NCBI RefSeq assembly: GCF_016545825.1
Contig: NC_052614.1
Location: 33,698,072 to 33,762,071, forward strand
DNA length: 64,000 nt
Reading direction: 5' to 3'
From: Eucalyptus grandis
Lineage: Eukaryota; Streptophyta; Magnoliopsida; Myrtales; Myrtaceae
Position numbers and translations under genes: made by a program. Every line of letters starts with the position of its first letter. Position 1 is the stretch's first letter. The notes under the pieces were generated by a model. That model was not told the origin of the DNA. It worked only from the letters and a program-made list of their open reading frames with translations, and did not search any database. Of this stretch, positions 12,270 to 23,155 are shown one piece after another.

Positions 12270-12946
12270 TCTTCACAATTTGATGCATAATGGCCTATTC
12301 TTCCACATGAATAACAGTAGTGGGGTAATCATTCATACTTAAATTTCACCCATAACATTTTTTCTCCTAATTTCACAATAGTTCCAGATCCAAATGAGCC
12401 GTTAAATCCACTTCAACCTTCACTCATCCTGTTTTATAGGGACCTCCCTTTGTTTGGAGTTAAATTTCCAGAACCTTTCTTATTTTTGCGGCTAAGTCAG
12501 AATAAACATCTTCTAGGATCCATCCTAGGAGTATTCCTACTAGTTGGACCCAAAATGCACACTTAGTGAAATCATAGCAATGCTCTGATATATCAGCCAC
12601 ACATTGTTTCAATACCAATAAGTTGCTTGCAAAGGACCACAGTCTTTGATTTATGACTTTTTCTTTTTCAGCTTCTAATTCAAACAAAAACAAGTAAAAC
12701 CCTGGTTCTTTTTGGTTGCACGTCATTATATCTGTCATCCAAGCCTTCTTCATGGTATTTTGGAAAGCCTAAAAGTTCACATTTGGCTTGAAAAAGAGCT
12801 TGCCATAGAGGGTCAACATACATTCTCTTCTTTTTTTCAACTGAGATTTCACATCTCACATTCACAACATCATCCTCCGACCACAAATGGCCCAAACTTT
12901 TACATAGCGCTGCAAGACGTATTTCAGTTTCATTTTCCTTCTCCAT
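12270..12946 (-). pseudogene. LINE ORF1 (DUF4283 + CCHC zinc knuckle), broken
   Basis: RNA-binding protein of the LINE. The minus-strand frame at 12,460-12,753 carries the DUF4283 pattern (FELEAEKEKVINQRLWSF, later FWVQLVGILLGW). A frame shift separates it from the N-terminal part read at 12,680-12,946. Further downstream, near 12,270-12,330, the sequence encodes CYSCGRIGHYASNC, a CX2CX4HX4C knuckle. Stops lie between the pieces. Confidence 0.8.
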
Positions 12947-13799
12947 GTTCCTTTCTTGTGGATGACAGAAGGAGAAAACTTATTGTTAAAAGTCAGGTTT
13001 ACAACTTGCTTTGAAGGGAGCTCTTGGGGGAGAGTGTCGCCGAGATGCTACAACCAAAGCCCGAAAGGAACTCTTGTGGATGACAGGGTAGGTTCCTGTG
13101 AAAAGTTTGGATTTGTCCAACCGCTTAATGGAACAGTGCCACCAACCCAAGTCGAAGTCTTGATGCACCCTAGCCTTGGTTCTGGAATGAGTAGCTCGGC
13201 TGAATTTTGGAGACTTCCTTTCCAACTGAGATCATGATGCGCCCTAACCATAGAAGCAGATGGTCTTGTTGCAGTTCAGAGGAAGAAGTAGTGGGTATTC
13301 ATAAGTTAGGGTTTGGGATTTTGAGGAGTTATAGGTTTTTGGGGAAGAAAAGGTTTCCCTTTTTTGAAGAGGATGATGCTATCCTCCATTGTAATGTAGC
13401 TAAAAGAGATTTCAGGGGGGTTCTTGAGAGTTGATGATGCTATCACCCATTATAGGGATAGGGATTTTCTCTGCCCAGGTGGAGAGGGAACAGCTCTTCC
13501 AAGAGAAGAGAGGATCGTCAAGGATTTGAGATCAAACAACTAAGGCCTCCAAATTATGCTTATATATGGAATAAAGAAAGTGCAATCTAATTTGAGATCA
13601 AGACATTAAAACCCTCTAATTGCATAAAAAGAAGAACTAAAGTTCGTGCTATTTGAAGATTTGTTTGTTTCACAAAAGATTAATAATTTACAAAAAAATG
13701 TTTTAAAAAAAGTGACCGCTTATGTTATTTAAAAATAAATAAACGAAAAATGTTCTCTCCATCCACAAAAATTATTAGACATAAATTGTTGTTTATTAT

Positions 13800-15038
13800 T
13801 GAAAGTGCTAGTATGAACACCTAAATGGAGTGAATATGTGTAAAAACAAATTTTACAAAATGTAGTAAAAACCTTTACTTTTAACTTGAGTTTGAATAAC
13901 AATCGACTTTTGAAACTGAGTTTGAAGAGCAGCAAACTTTGAGCGAGATCGGACTTTAGCAATTAAATAGAACTACGAATAAAAAAAATGAGTTCAGGGA
14001 AAAGAATAAGAATAAAGATTTTATAATGATTCGGCTTATATCAAGCCTACGTCCACTCTCCCACGCTAACAGCCTTCATGGCTGGATTCCACTATGCAAT
14101 CAACAAGAGATTATAACTTTGAATACAAACACTTCGTAATAAATCACACTATCTCACTAGGTCACTTTTTTTGTATTTCTCTCACGATCATAAACGTTTA
14201 AACTCACAAGAGATAAGTGTATCATTGAAGGTTACTCAGATTTTGGAATTATAAATTCTACGCTTTCCATCTCTTACTTGTTCATCAGTCATTGATCTCC
14301 TTAAATACTCATTCACTTCCAAACTAACCGTTGGATAGTATCTCGATGATCGTCTTCTAATCTACCAATTGGACAGATCTGTATTTAGAAGATTTGGTGG
14401 CCGTTAAGTGATAAAAGTAGAATCCCAAATTGATTCTGATCGTTCATATAAACAGAATCTTGGTTTCCACAAGTAAAGCTTCTTTGTATAAAAGTTCTTA
14501 TCTTCAAGATCTAATTGTCAATCAGTTAGATTGAGTCAATCAAATCAATCTTGATGTAGAATCCAAACCAGATCACTAGCCATTATATGTTTGAGCTTGT
14601 ATTACATTCTGTCGAATCTAGATGTAAAGTCTGAGCGCAACAGACTTTACAATCTGAGTTTGAGCATAATTTGCTTCTGAACAAATTTAGCTTTAAGGTT
14701 TGGACATAGTCTGAATAAGTTCAACTTCAGCATAGAATTTGTCTTCTGGTTCTTCATTCACGTTTAGTCTAGAATTTGTCGGAGTTGACAGACTTCTAAT
14801 ATAGAACAAACTTTGGCACTAAAGAATGGTAGTCTTCAGACTTTGACACAGAAGTCCGGAAATCTTCATAATATACTTTGAACAAGTGTTAAGTTCAGTC
14901 TTATGGCCATCTTCAGACTTTGATAATATCATTTATATGTTCTATTATCTGCATAGTCTGTTACTCAACAATTAAACATGTTAGTAACCTTTGATTTATT
15001 TTGTCATCTTCAAAACATCATAAAGGATTTCCCTAATA
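13800..15038 (-). repeat. 3' LTR of the gag-only element
   Basis: Begins TGAAAGTGCTAGTATG on the plus strand and ends CCCTAATA, where the partner LTR has CCCTAACA; the terminal dinucleotide has mutated. Contains many copies of CAGACTTT/AGTCTG-like words, several changed to CAAACTTT. Confidence 0.92.
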
Positions 15039-15040
15039 AT

Positions 15041-15053
15041 CTTCCCATTTTTT
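15041..15053 (-). promoter_or_regulatory. Polypurine tract
   Basis: The minus strand reads AAAAAATGGGAAG two bases before the 3' LTR, the expected place and composition of a PPT primer for second-strand synthesis. Confidence 0.75.
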
Positions 15054-16268
15054 ATGATGACAAAATAATCTCCGAATATGCAAATGTGTAATCATGCTTT
15101 CAAAGATAATAATAAATCAAGGCAATCTCAAAGAATAATGTAATTCAAGATAGCAAATAGATTGAGCATAACAGTATATAGAAAAATAATCGTTGCTCAA
15201 TAACACATATGCATATTTATATTCACTCCCCATTTTGTCATAATCAAAAAGCGATAACAATAGATATAGTATCACGTAGAGAATATAAAACGATAACAAA
15301 TGTGTCTTGCATAATTTCCAAAAATCAGCTTTTATAAAGTAAATCGAATATTAAAGATATGCAATATAGCTCACTTCGATCATATATATCAGCAAATATC
15401 CAATAAAAATCAGGAACGCATTATAAAATTCACTTTACCGCTTTTGTCGTAATAAAATGATAATAAGAGATTTGTTGATGACAAAAGGTAATAAAAGATG
15501 CACTAACCGGATATTGTAAAACTTGGTAAGTTCTAACACATTTACCTTTTCCTTCAATATCACAATCAATTCAAAAAGATTTTTCCATAATTGATTAATG
15601 CTCCCTCTCAATTTGTTACCTTTTTGAGATGATCACGATTCTTTCCTTTCTCTTGAATTCACTTTCTTCCCCTGCAAATTCAAGCTTTGTAGATATTTTT
15701 CTGATTGCACCAAAATTTGTGTAGATTCGCAATCATTTTTACCTTATTGAATTTCCTGCAATGCACTCATTTCCTTTTTGGTATCCATCAATTTGGATCC
15801 TTCCATTTCGTTAGAGCAAAATATAAAATCTTCATAAATAATCAAATATTCTTTCTAAACTCATTATAATAAAGTATTTAAGAAAAGAATATCTTGCACA
15901 AAAATAAATTCTCACTTAGTTCAAAACACAATAAAATTAGAATAAAATTCTTGAATATTTAAGAAAAATATTTTGAATAATAAATTAATATTACGTAAAG
16001 CATATTTTACTTGGAAAAATATGACAAAATCTAAGAGTATAAAACCAAACCAAATAAATTCATTTGTCTCAAGCAAAATGATCACACATATCATGTCAAA
16101 TCTCAACGCACGAATCACAAAAATAAATCATACGATTCTTTCTTCAATAAAACAAAATATGATCATTATAAAATCTCAATCAACCAATGATGTATCGAAT
16201 ATCAAGCATACTAAGAATTATGTGCCAAAAAAAAAAAAAAAAATACATTCCTTACCAAATTCTCCTTC

Positions 16269-17900
16269 TCATCTTCCTTTATTTCCTGCAAAAACAATTA
16301 TCTTTTCTTTGGTACTAATTTTTCTTGGGTCTAGAGAGTTAGTAAAGTATGTTATTTTGACCAAATCTTTCTTAATAGTTCTCCAAACTTTAGGACATTC
16401 TTTCTCAAAGTGTTTCGAGTCTCCACAATTTGAACACTTGAAGTCATTTTGGATCAACAGGTTTTACAAACACTTTTTGAAAATGATTTTTGTAAAATGC
16501 CTTTGGAGGTTTTTTTTTTCTAAGTCTCTTATTGACTTTAGAAAAATCTATTAGAGAATCACTTTCCTTATGAAAACCAAGTCCCAACTTATTATAGTAA
16601 GATACTTGTATGGAAAGGATATGCTCTAATGTTTTTGAACCATTTGAAAATTTTGTCAAAATATTTAAAAATTCATTTTTTTAAAGAATCATTTTCTTTG
16701 ACAAGTAAATATCGACTTTCTTTTATTTGTAGAATATCTTTTTGCAAAATTTCAAACTTTTCTTTTGAGAAAGATCCTGTTGCCTAAGACGTGAATTCTC
16801 CTTTTTTAGTTCGAAGATCATTTTAAGAAGATTTAAGATTTAAGCAAAGCTCATTTATATACTTAAGAACTTTGATATGAATTTTTGAATGGCTTACCTC
16901 AATTTCCTCATCAGATTCTGAGTCTGTGTTTGAATCAAACTTTGATTCTGAGTCTATGTCTAAATCAGACTCTGATTCCGTATTTAAGTCTAAGTCTAGA
17001 TATGCCATCAAACATATATTTCCTTACTCATCATCTTCTTTCATTGTTCTTTTCTGCCCATTCTGCTTGTATTGTCTTCTTCCATCAAATTTTCTTCATT
17101 TTCTACTTAGCTTTTGAATTTCTTGATAATAAAAGCAAGTTCTTCGTCATCCATGTCATTTTTTGAGTATGTATCATCAAAATCAATGTTAGTTTTTAAA
17201 GCGATGGACTTTTTACCTTCGGGATCTTCATCATTGATTTGTTCCATTTCATAGGATTGAAGAGTGCCAATCAATTCATCAACGGAGAGTGGCATAATCC
17301 TCTGAGTCTTCCAGATTGAAGTCTTGACATGATTCCAATCTTTTGAGAGATCTCGCAAGAGTTTGTTGACCTTCATTGGGGAAGAAATTGGTTAACTTCG
17401 ATATGCTAAACCATTTACAATTTTTGTAAAATGACTTAACATATCTCCAATCAAATCTCATTGCTTCATCTTGAAGGATTCATATTTGTCGAGTAAAATG
17501 TTTACTTTTGTTTCTTTTACACGATCAGTCCCTTCATATGTAACATAAAGTCTATTCCAAACTTTTTTTCTATTCTACATGAAGAGATTATGTTATATTC
17601 ACCAGAAGATAAAACACAATATAAAAAATAAATGGTTTTTGCATCAAGCGCTTCTCTTTTGGACATCTCCGTCCAAGACATAAGAGCCGGGAGTTTGATT
17701 TCTTTGTCTTTGCCATTCTTATTTGATGTAGACACAACAGTGGGATTGATTCCTCTTTCCACAACATCCCATTGCAAGGGATCTCTAAATCTTAGGAATG
17801 CCTTCATTTTGTTCTTCAACACATATTCTTTTCCATCAAAATATGATGGCCTGGTGTTACTTTGTCCCTCCATAAGTCCTGGTGCCAAGATACTAACCAT
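16269..17900 (-). pseudogene. Copia-type gag (UBN2-like plus CCHC knuckle), broken
   Basis: Structural protein of the element's virus-like particle. The N-terminal piece (17,517-17,900) starts about 65 bp inside the PBS and shows the copia gag opening (PSYFDGKEY, then KNKMKAFLRF). A middle piece (17,107-17,376) has LLRDLSKDWNHVKTSI and DELIGTLQSYE, typical of UBN2. The C-terminal piece (16,269-16,457) has the knuckle CSNCGDSKHFEKEC (CX2CX4HX4C). The pieces lie in different frames with stops between, so this copy is dead. An acidic Asp/Glu/Ser stretch is encoded near 16,880-17,010. Confidence 0.85.
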
Positions 17901-17951
17901 AAAAGATATTTAGCTCAAAAATAAAAACACTTTTATAAACCGAGCAGTTGA

Positions 17952-17962
17952 CTCTGATACCA
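17952..17962 (-). promoter_or_regulatory. Primer-binding site (initiator-Met tRNA)
   Basis: Directly inside the 5' LTR the minus strand reads ATTGGTATCAGAG; TGGTATCAGAG is the standard plant copia/gypsy PBS complementary to the 3' end of initiator methionine tRNA. Confidence 0.9.
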
Positions 17963-17964
17963 AT

Positions 17965-19186
17965 TGAAAGTGCTAGTATGAACACTTAGATGAAAGTGAA
18001 TAGATGTAAAAACAGATTCTGCAAAATGCAGTGAAAACATTTACTTTTAACCTGAGTCTGAATAACAACAGACTTTTGAAACTGAGTCTGAAGAGTAACA
18101 GACTTTGAGTGAGATCAAACTTTAACAGTTAAATAGAATTACGAACAAAATAAAAGAGTTCAAGGAAAAGAATAAGGACACAAATTTTATAACGGTTTGG
18201 CTTATATCAAGCTTACGTCCACTCTCCCACGTTAACAGCCTTCTTGGTTGGATTCCACTATGCAATCAACAAGAGATTACAACTTTGAGTGCAAACACTT
18301 AGTAGTAGATCACATTATCTCATTAAATTACTCTTTTAGTATTTCTCTCACGACCACAAATGTTTAAACTCACAAGAGACAAGTGTATGATCGAAGGTTG
18401 TTCATCGGTCCTTGATCTCCTTAAATACTCATCTACTTCCAAACTAGCCATTGGACAGTATCTCGATGATCGTCTTCTAATCTATCCATTGGACAGATTT
18501 GTATCTAGAAGATTTGGTAGCCGTTGAGTGACAAAAGTAGAATTCCAAATTGATTCTTTGAGTGACAAAAGTAGAATCCCAAATTGATTATGATCGCTCA
18601 TACAAACAAAATCTTGGTTTCCATAAGTAGAGTTTCTTCGTATAGAAAGTTATTGTCTTCAAGATCTAATCATCAATCAGTTAGATTAAGTCAATCAAAT
18701 TAATCTTGATGTACAATCAAAACCAGATCATTAGCCGTTATATGTTTGGGTTTGTATTACGTTATATCGAATTTTGATGTAAAGTTTGAATGCAATAGAC
18801 TTTACAATCTGAGTCTAAGCATAATCTGCTTATGAACAAATTTAGCTTTAAGGTCTAGACACAGTCTGAATAAGTTCAGTTTCAGCATAAAATCTATCTT
18901 CCGGTTCCTCATTCACGTTCAATCTGGAATTTGTCGGAGTTGGCAGACTTCTGGTGTAGAACAAACTTTGGCACTAAAGTCTGGCAGTTTTCAAACTTTG
19001 ACACAAAAGTTTGGAAATCTTCATAATATATTTTGGACAAATGTTACATTCAGTCTTATGGTCGTCTTCAGACTTTAACAATATCATTTTTATTATTTGC
19101 ATAGTCTGTTACTCAACAATTAAACACATTAGTAGCATTTGATTTATTTTGTCATTTTCGAAACATCATAAGGAATTTCCCTAACA
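17965..19186 (-). repeat. 5' LTR of the gag-only element
   Basis: Aligns along its full length with 13,800-15,038. One local difference is a short internal duplication near 18,530-18,580 (GAGTGACAAAAGTAGAATYC occurs twice), absent from the other LTR. Confidence 0.92.
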
Positions 19187-19364
19187 ATTATAACAACATT
19201 TTTCAATGAGTAATAATTTCAAGCGATATACATAATTAGTTTTAAGAAAATATTTTTTAAAACGATTCATTTTTCATGAAACAAATGTACACCTTTTTGT
19301 GTTCTTGATATAGCAAATTTATTTGCATAGTATTATCAAATATATGACTTTTCCAAACATTAAT

Positions 19365-19609
19365 ATCTCTATTAACTAACCCACCAATAGGCAGCTAAGT
19401 TGATTCAGCTTTGGGCACTTCATCGTAGAGGTCCTAGGTCGAAATTCCGCAGCTGCTAACACGTCTTAAGTGAGGGTCATGGTGGTGGGGTCCTATGCTA
19501 TTCTCCCCCGAGGTATAGAGGCCCGGCCCTTCGGTGCCGTCTAAGCATGGAGAGGCCCATGGTGGAGTCTTCGGTTATTTTAAAAAAAAAAAAAAATCTC
19601 TATTAACTA
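19365..19609 (+). mobile_element. tRNA-derived SINE with target duplications
   Basis: The body is about 217 bp (19,379-19,595), flanked by a perfect 14-bp duplication ATCTCTATTAACTA (19,365-19,378 and 19,596-19,609). It ends in an A run (19,582-19,596). The head has a box A-like GCAGCTAAGTTGATTCAGC (about 19,391) and a box B-like GGTCGAAATTCC (about 19,437), spaced as in a tRNA gene. It is non-coding, made by RNA polymerase III in intact form and mobilised by LINE proteins. Confidence 0.85.
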
Positions 19610-19649
19610 CAAAAAGAATAAAAATAAATTAAATTAAAATAGGATACCA

Positions 19650-20436
19650 ATTTGGAGAAAATATTGACCGCACAAAATGTGTTAGCATAACAAATAAGAA
19701 GAGCCCTGAGGTTGCGACACACATCTAAACTAGGGCCCAAATGTAAGACTATTTTGAATTGAGCGAACACTCTTCTCACTCTCTCTCTCTCTCTCTCCCT
19801 CTCTCCCTTGCACACTCTCTCTCTTCACCACCCCCTCTCTCTTCCACCGCGCCACCCCTCCGGCTTCGACTTCGGCTCATCCTACACTCTCTCTTTTCGC
19901 TCGACACTCAACTATGCCCCCTCTATCTTCCTTCACCAAGCCCTCATTTGACTGATGAGCCACCGAGTTGCCCCTCTAGCTTTGCCATCGCCAATGCTCT
20001 CCCGACTATGCCCTCTCTCTCTCTCTCTCCTCTTTGAGTCATGACTAAGCCCTCGTCCAACGAACCACCATACAACCTCTACTCTACCTCGTAAGGTTGC
20101 CTCTGCCGTCATGAAGTTCGTCGATCAAGTGAGGTAGTTCATCAGAAGGACAAGGGTTCAAGGAAGGAGAAAGAAAGAAAGTCGAGCAAGAAAGAGAGCT
20201 AGTAAGGGAGATGAGAGATAGAAAGAGCATGCAAGGGAGAAATTTTTTACCTAAAATTTGGGTCCCACTTTGGACACATGTCACAATCTCAAGGCATTCT
20301 TGATGAGAGAAAGAAAGAGCATGCAGGTGAGGAATTTTTTCCCTAAAATTTAGGTCCCACTTTGGACACATGTCACAACCTCAAGGCCATTCTTATTTGT
20401 TGTATCAACACGTCTTGTATGGCCAATATTTTCTGC
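19650..20436. mobile_element. Inverted-repeat (foldback/MITE-like) element
   Basis: About 90 bp at each end are inverted copies. The left GAAAATATTGACCG...AACAAATAAGAAG (from 19,655) matches the complement of the right end (to about 20,434), including GTTGCGACACACAT opposite GTTGTGACATGTGT. The interior holds (CT)n-rich DNA (19,777-19,860 and 20,012-20,030) and a 92-bp tandem duplication beginning at 20,221 and 20,313. No transposase frame is visible and the target duplication is not clear. Confidence 0.7.
20221..20400. repeat. 92-bp tandem duplication
   Basis: GAAAGAGCATGCA starts both units (20,221 and 20,313). Each continues through GGTCCCACTTTGGACACATG. The second copy forms part of the right inverted end of the surrounding element. 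Confidence 0.85.
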
Positions 20437-23048
20437 CATTCCTAGCTCTCCCCTCATGTCCATGTCATTATTTTATTTTCCGTCTATACCATCCAAATAC
20501 TGTTTTCTAATAGCGAAATATATTTTAATTTTCAAAAAATCTGTGCATTTAAACATAATCAAAGAAAAATCTAACAATTGGCCCTGCTGTTAAATCCAAT
20601 ATCTTCCTTCTTTTCCTCTTCTCTAACAAGATTTAACAGGAAACCATTCAAAGGTCTGTTGTTTTCTCAGAGACAGGTTCAAGACAAAACTATCGTATCC
20701 CACATATAACAGAATGCCTTTATGCCTTAACCCAAGGTAGGTGGCGTTCGACATGCAGAAACAGTAATGCACCAGATGGCCGCGAAACGATGAAAATCCA
20801 GTATGCCATCACTTCTCTGCTCTATAATCCGAGGTTAATGACCTCTTTGTCCACCGGTGAGATAGGGCAAGCCCAGTGCAACCCCCACCCCATGCGACGC
20901 GAAGTGGGTCATGTGCCTTTGCAGGCGACAATAGTAGTTGGGGTGAAGCATGGACTGTGGTGGGCTGGGTATGGGGAAGAGAGAGGCGGCGGACCATCTG
21001 GGTTTTCTTCTGTGTTAGTAAGTAAAGTCACAAGTTTGTGACAATATCTGACAAAACATATCAATCAGAGCTTCGGCTGAAGCCGATCAACAGCAGCCAA
21101 ACATAGTCACTCCCCAAAGGCCTAATTCCTGAAGGGACGGAGTCGCTACACAAACATTTGAATGCGATGACCCAAGAAAAATTGCAGTTGAAGACTCATG
21201 ACCCAAACAAAATGTGGGCATCTGTTCCTCCTCCTCCTTCCCTTCCCCTCCCCCACAACACCCAAAAAAAAAGGCACCAGTGCTTACAAACACAAATCAA
21301 TCAAAAGTGAAGTACAAAGAGCATTGAAGTCCAAGTGCCTGTCTCCTCCACAAGGTCACGTAAGGTTGTGAGGAAAGCAGAGTGAATGATGCACGTTTAT
21401 AGTCATTCCACCTCTGCTCTCTCCGATACAAAACTCTAAGCCCCTTAGATGATGAAAAACAGAAAGGGCTTTGACAATTATTTTGAGAAAGACAAGCACG
21501 TAGAAGCATGAACTTCTTGAGCTTTACCACCTCAACATTTTCAATTTCTTCTATGACACAACCGATGCTAACAAGATGTCCAAGATTGCTCCTTAGCCTA
21601 TTAACAGACCCTAGATAAAAAGATTTGCGAAAATCAATCTACAGGATGCACAACATCAAATTGATTTGCCTCCCATGATTAACTGTCATCCAATAACAAG
21701 CACAGATTTCATTCTTTGGCTAATGATTCAAAAGCTTTCAAGCATAAATCCCATTAACAGTCCCTTATAAGCAATATATGTTCTACTGTCCATAACTTAT
21801 CTCCTTGGAAAAGCTTCGTACTTTGCAAATCACTGCAATTATAAAGGTTCTAAACTCACATCGGCACCACAAAAATGAACCTCCAGACAATAGATCGTGA
21901 TAAATCATGAAGTCTAAAAATGATAAACATAACAACAACAGAAACACGAGTTCCCCAAATACAGCACAAAGTTCTTTCATTTGACACAACCATTGCATAT
22001 CGGCATCGCAAATTATCAAAGTCTGCAACAGCAAGTCCTCAAATGGTTGGATCCATTGAGATCGCCAAGAAAATGAAATCTAACAAGGCGATGGATCTAG
22101 GATGCAAATTTTAACTTTTTTCTTGGTTGGGAGGGGGCTTCATGTTATTCAAAAAAACTTAAAGAGAAGCGTCTATATAAAGTATATTGTTATGAGCACA
22201 TGCACGCCCACAACAAAGAGAGAGAAACACAGACAGAGACAGACAGATACAGAGGTAGACACATTCCTTTCAATTCTAGGAATTCGTTCTATGACTTGAA
22301 CGACCATCAATAGAAGCACGCAGCAGAAAGCATGATATATCTAAGTGCATCAGATCTCCACAGAAGTTAGTTCCTTTTGCTCATTTCATTAAAAGAAAAC
22401 CAGAAGGGAAGGGAAGGCTCTATGTGCCTTTGTGTGGGTGGATGTGAGCATCCATGTTGTGTGTGCATAATTTGAAATAAGATTATAGTTCGTCATCCCT
22501 CTTCAAATTTTCCAAACACCCAAGGCTCCCCTTCTAAATCTAAATCCGAAGGCCACTACTGGGAAGGATCCAATCAAAAAAAAAAAAAAAGGAAGCAATT
22601 GGACCCAATTTCTCCATAATAACGTTTTGAATGCAAAACAGCAAATACAACAGGTTTTCTCCCACGAAATTCTAGGAGTATGAACTGTTGATTGTCCTCT
22701 GCTTTCCCCACTGAGAAGAAGTGAAGATTTTGCCCAGATGTTTGCAACACTGGTCATGCATAGAAACCAAATTCCATTAGTGATGTTCTAACAGCTGCTA
22801 CAACTTAAGTGATCAAGAAATATCGCCAACACTTCCAGACGGGGCAAAAATCAATCTTCTTCAGGTTCAGGAGCAGACTCATTAACCCAGAACTAAGACT
22901 TTAGTTGATGGGCAAAGTAATATCTGGACATCACCTATAAGCATTCTGACAGTGACTTACAACTACAAAAGCCAGGGCCATCATCAGAAGAAAAGGCAAC
23001 AAAGCGGACATATGACATGTTTTCTCAACTTCAAATGGCTGTCTTAAA
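20437..23048. other. Intergenic, no gene recognised
   Basis: About 2.6 kb downstream of the kinase gene. Frames such as 20,790-21,041 (plus) and the minus-strand ones around 21,090-21,530 lack family features and are short. I saw no splice-joined coding series. A poly(A) run lies at 22,577-22,590, and a (CAGA)-type short repeat near 22,230-22,250. Confidence 0.4.
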
Positions 23049-23054
23049 TTTATT
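23049..23054 (-). terminator. Possible polyadenylation signal of the kinase gene
   Basis: The minus strand reads AATAAA about 100 bp after the stop codon, a normal distance for a plant 3' UTR signal. Placement is by motif only. Confidence 0.45.
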
Positions 23055-23155
23055 CTTCAAACACTCGTAGAGAGAAGTTAAGTTAAAACTCCACAAAGCC
23101 ACTTACTCAATTGCAATTCATTCGAGCCTGAAGATAACCGTCGTTGTCATGTCTT

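Larger units (their letters stand above)
7519..13525 (-). mobile_element. L1-type LINE retrotransposon, nearly full length, decayed
   Basis: A non-LTR retrotransposon of about 6 kb, copied by target-primed reverse transcription. Its poly(A) tail appears as the T run at 7531-7542 and its 5' end is near 13,512. It is bounded by 13-bp direct repeats with one mismatch (GATTGTCAAGGAT 7519-7531 and GATCGTCAAGGAT 13,513-13,525). Read on the minus strand it has, in order, a DUF4283-like gag region with CCHC knuckle, an AP endonuclease, reverse transcriptase, a zinc-binding RVT region and a C-terminal RNase H. This is the domain order of plant L1 elements. Frameshifts and stops interrupt every part, so it is dead. 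Listed separately below are the main domains. Confidence 0.92.
13800..19186 (-). mobile_element. Gag-only LTR retrotransposon (TR-GAG-like), TSD ATTAT
   Basis: A 5.4-kb element bounded by the 5-bp target duplication ATTAT (13,795-13,799 and 19,187-19,191). LTRs of about 1.24 and 1.22 kb flank an interior of about 2.9 kb. On the minus strand the 5' LTR starts TGTTAGGGAAA and ends in CA, followed by a PBS matching initiator-Met tRNA (TGGTATCAGAG). The interior has a Ty1/copia-like gag in pieces (17,900 to about 16,270) and about 1.2 kb of AT-rich non-coding DNA. I see no protease, integrase, RT or RNase H. It would have needed a partner element for movement. The LTRs differ at more than one site in ten over the first ~180 positions I aligned by eye, so the insertion is old. 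Confidence 0.9.

Noticed and set aside
19385..19460. Possible tRNA gene
   Set aside because: Box B is imperfect and acceptor arms do not pair; TSD and A tail show that it is a SINE.
20790..21041. 83-codon plus-strand frame
   Set aside because: No family features, no splice partners and unusual composition; not supported as a gene.
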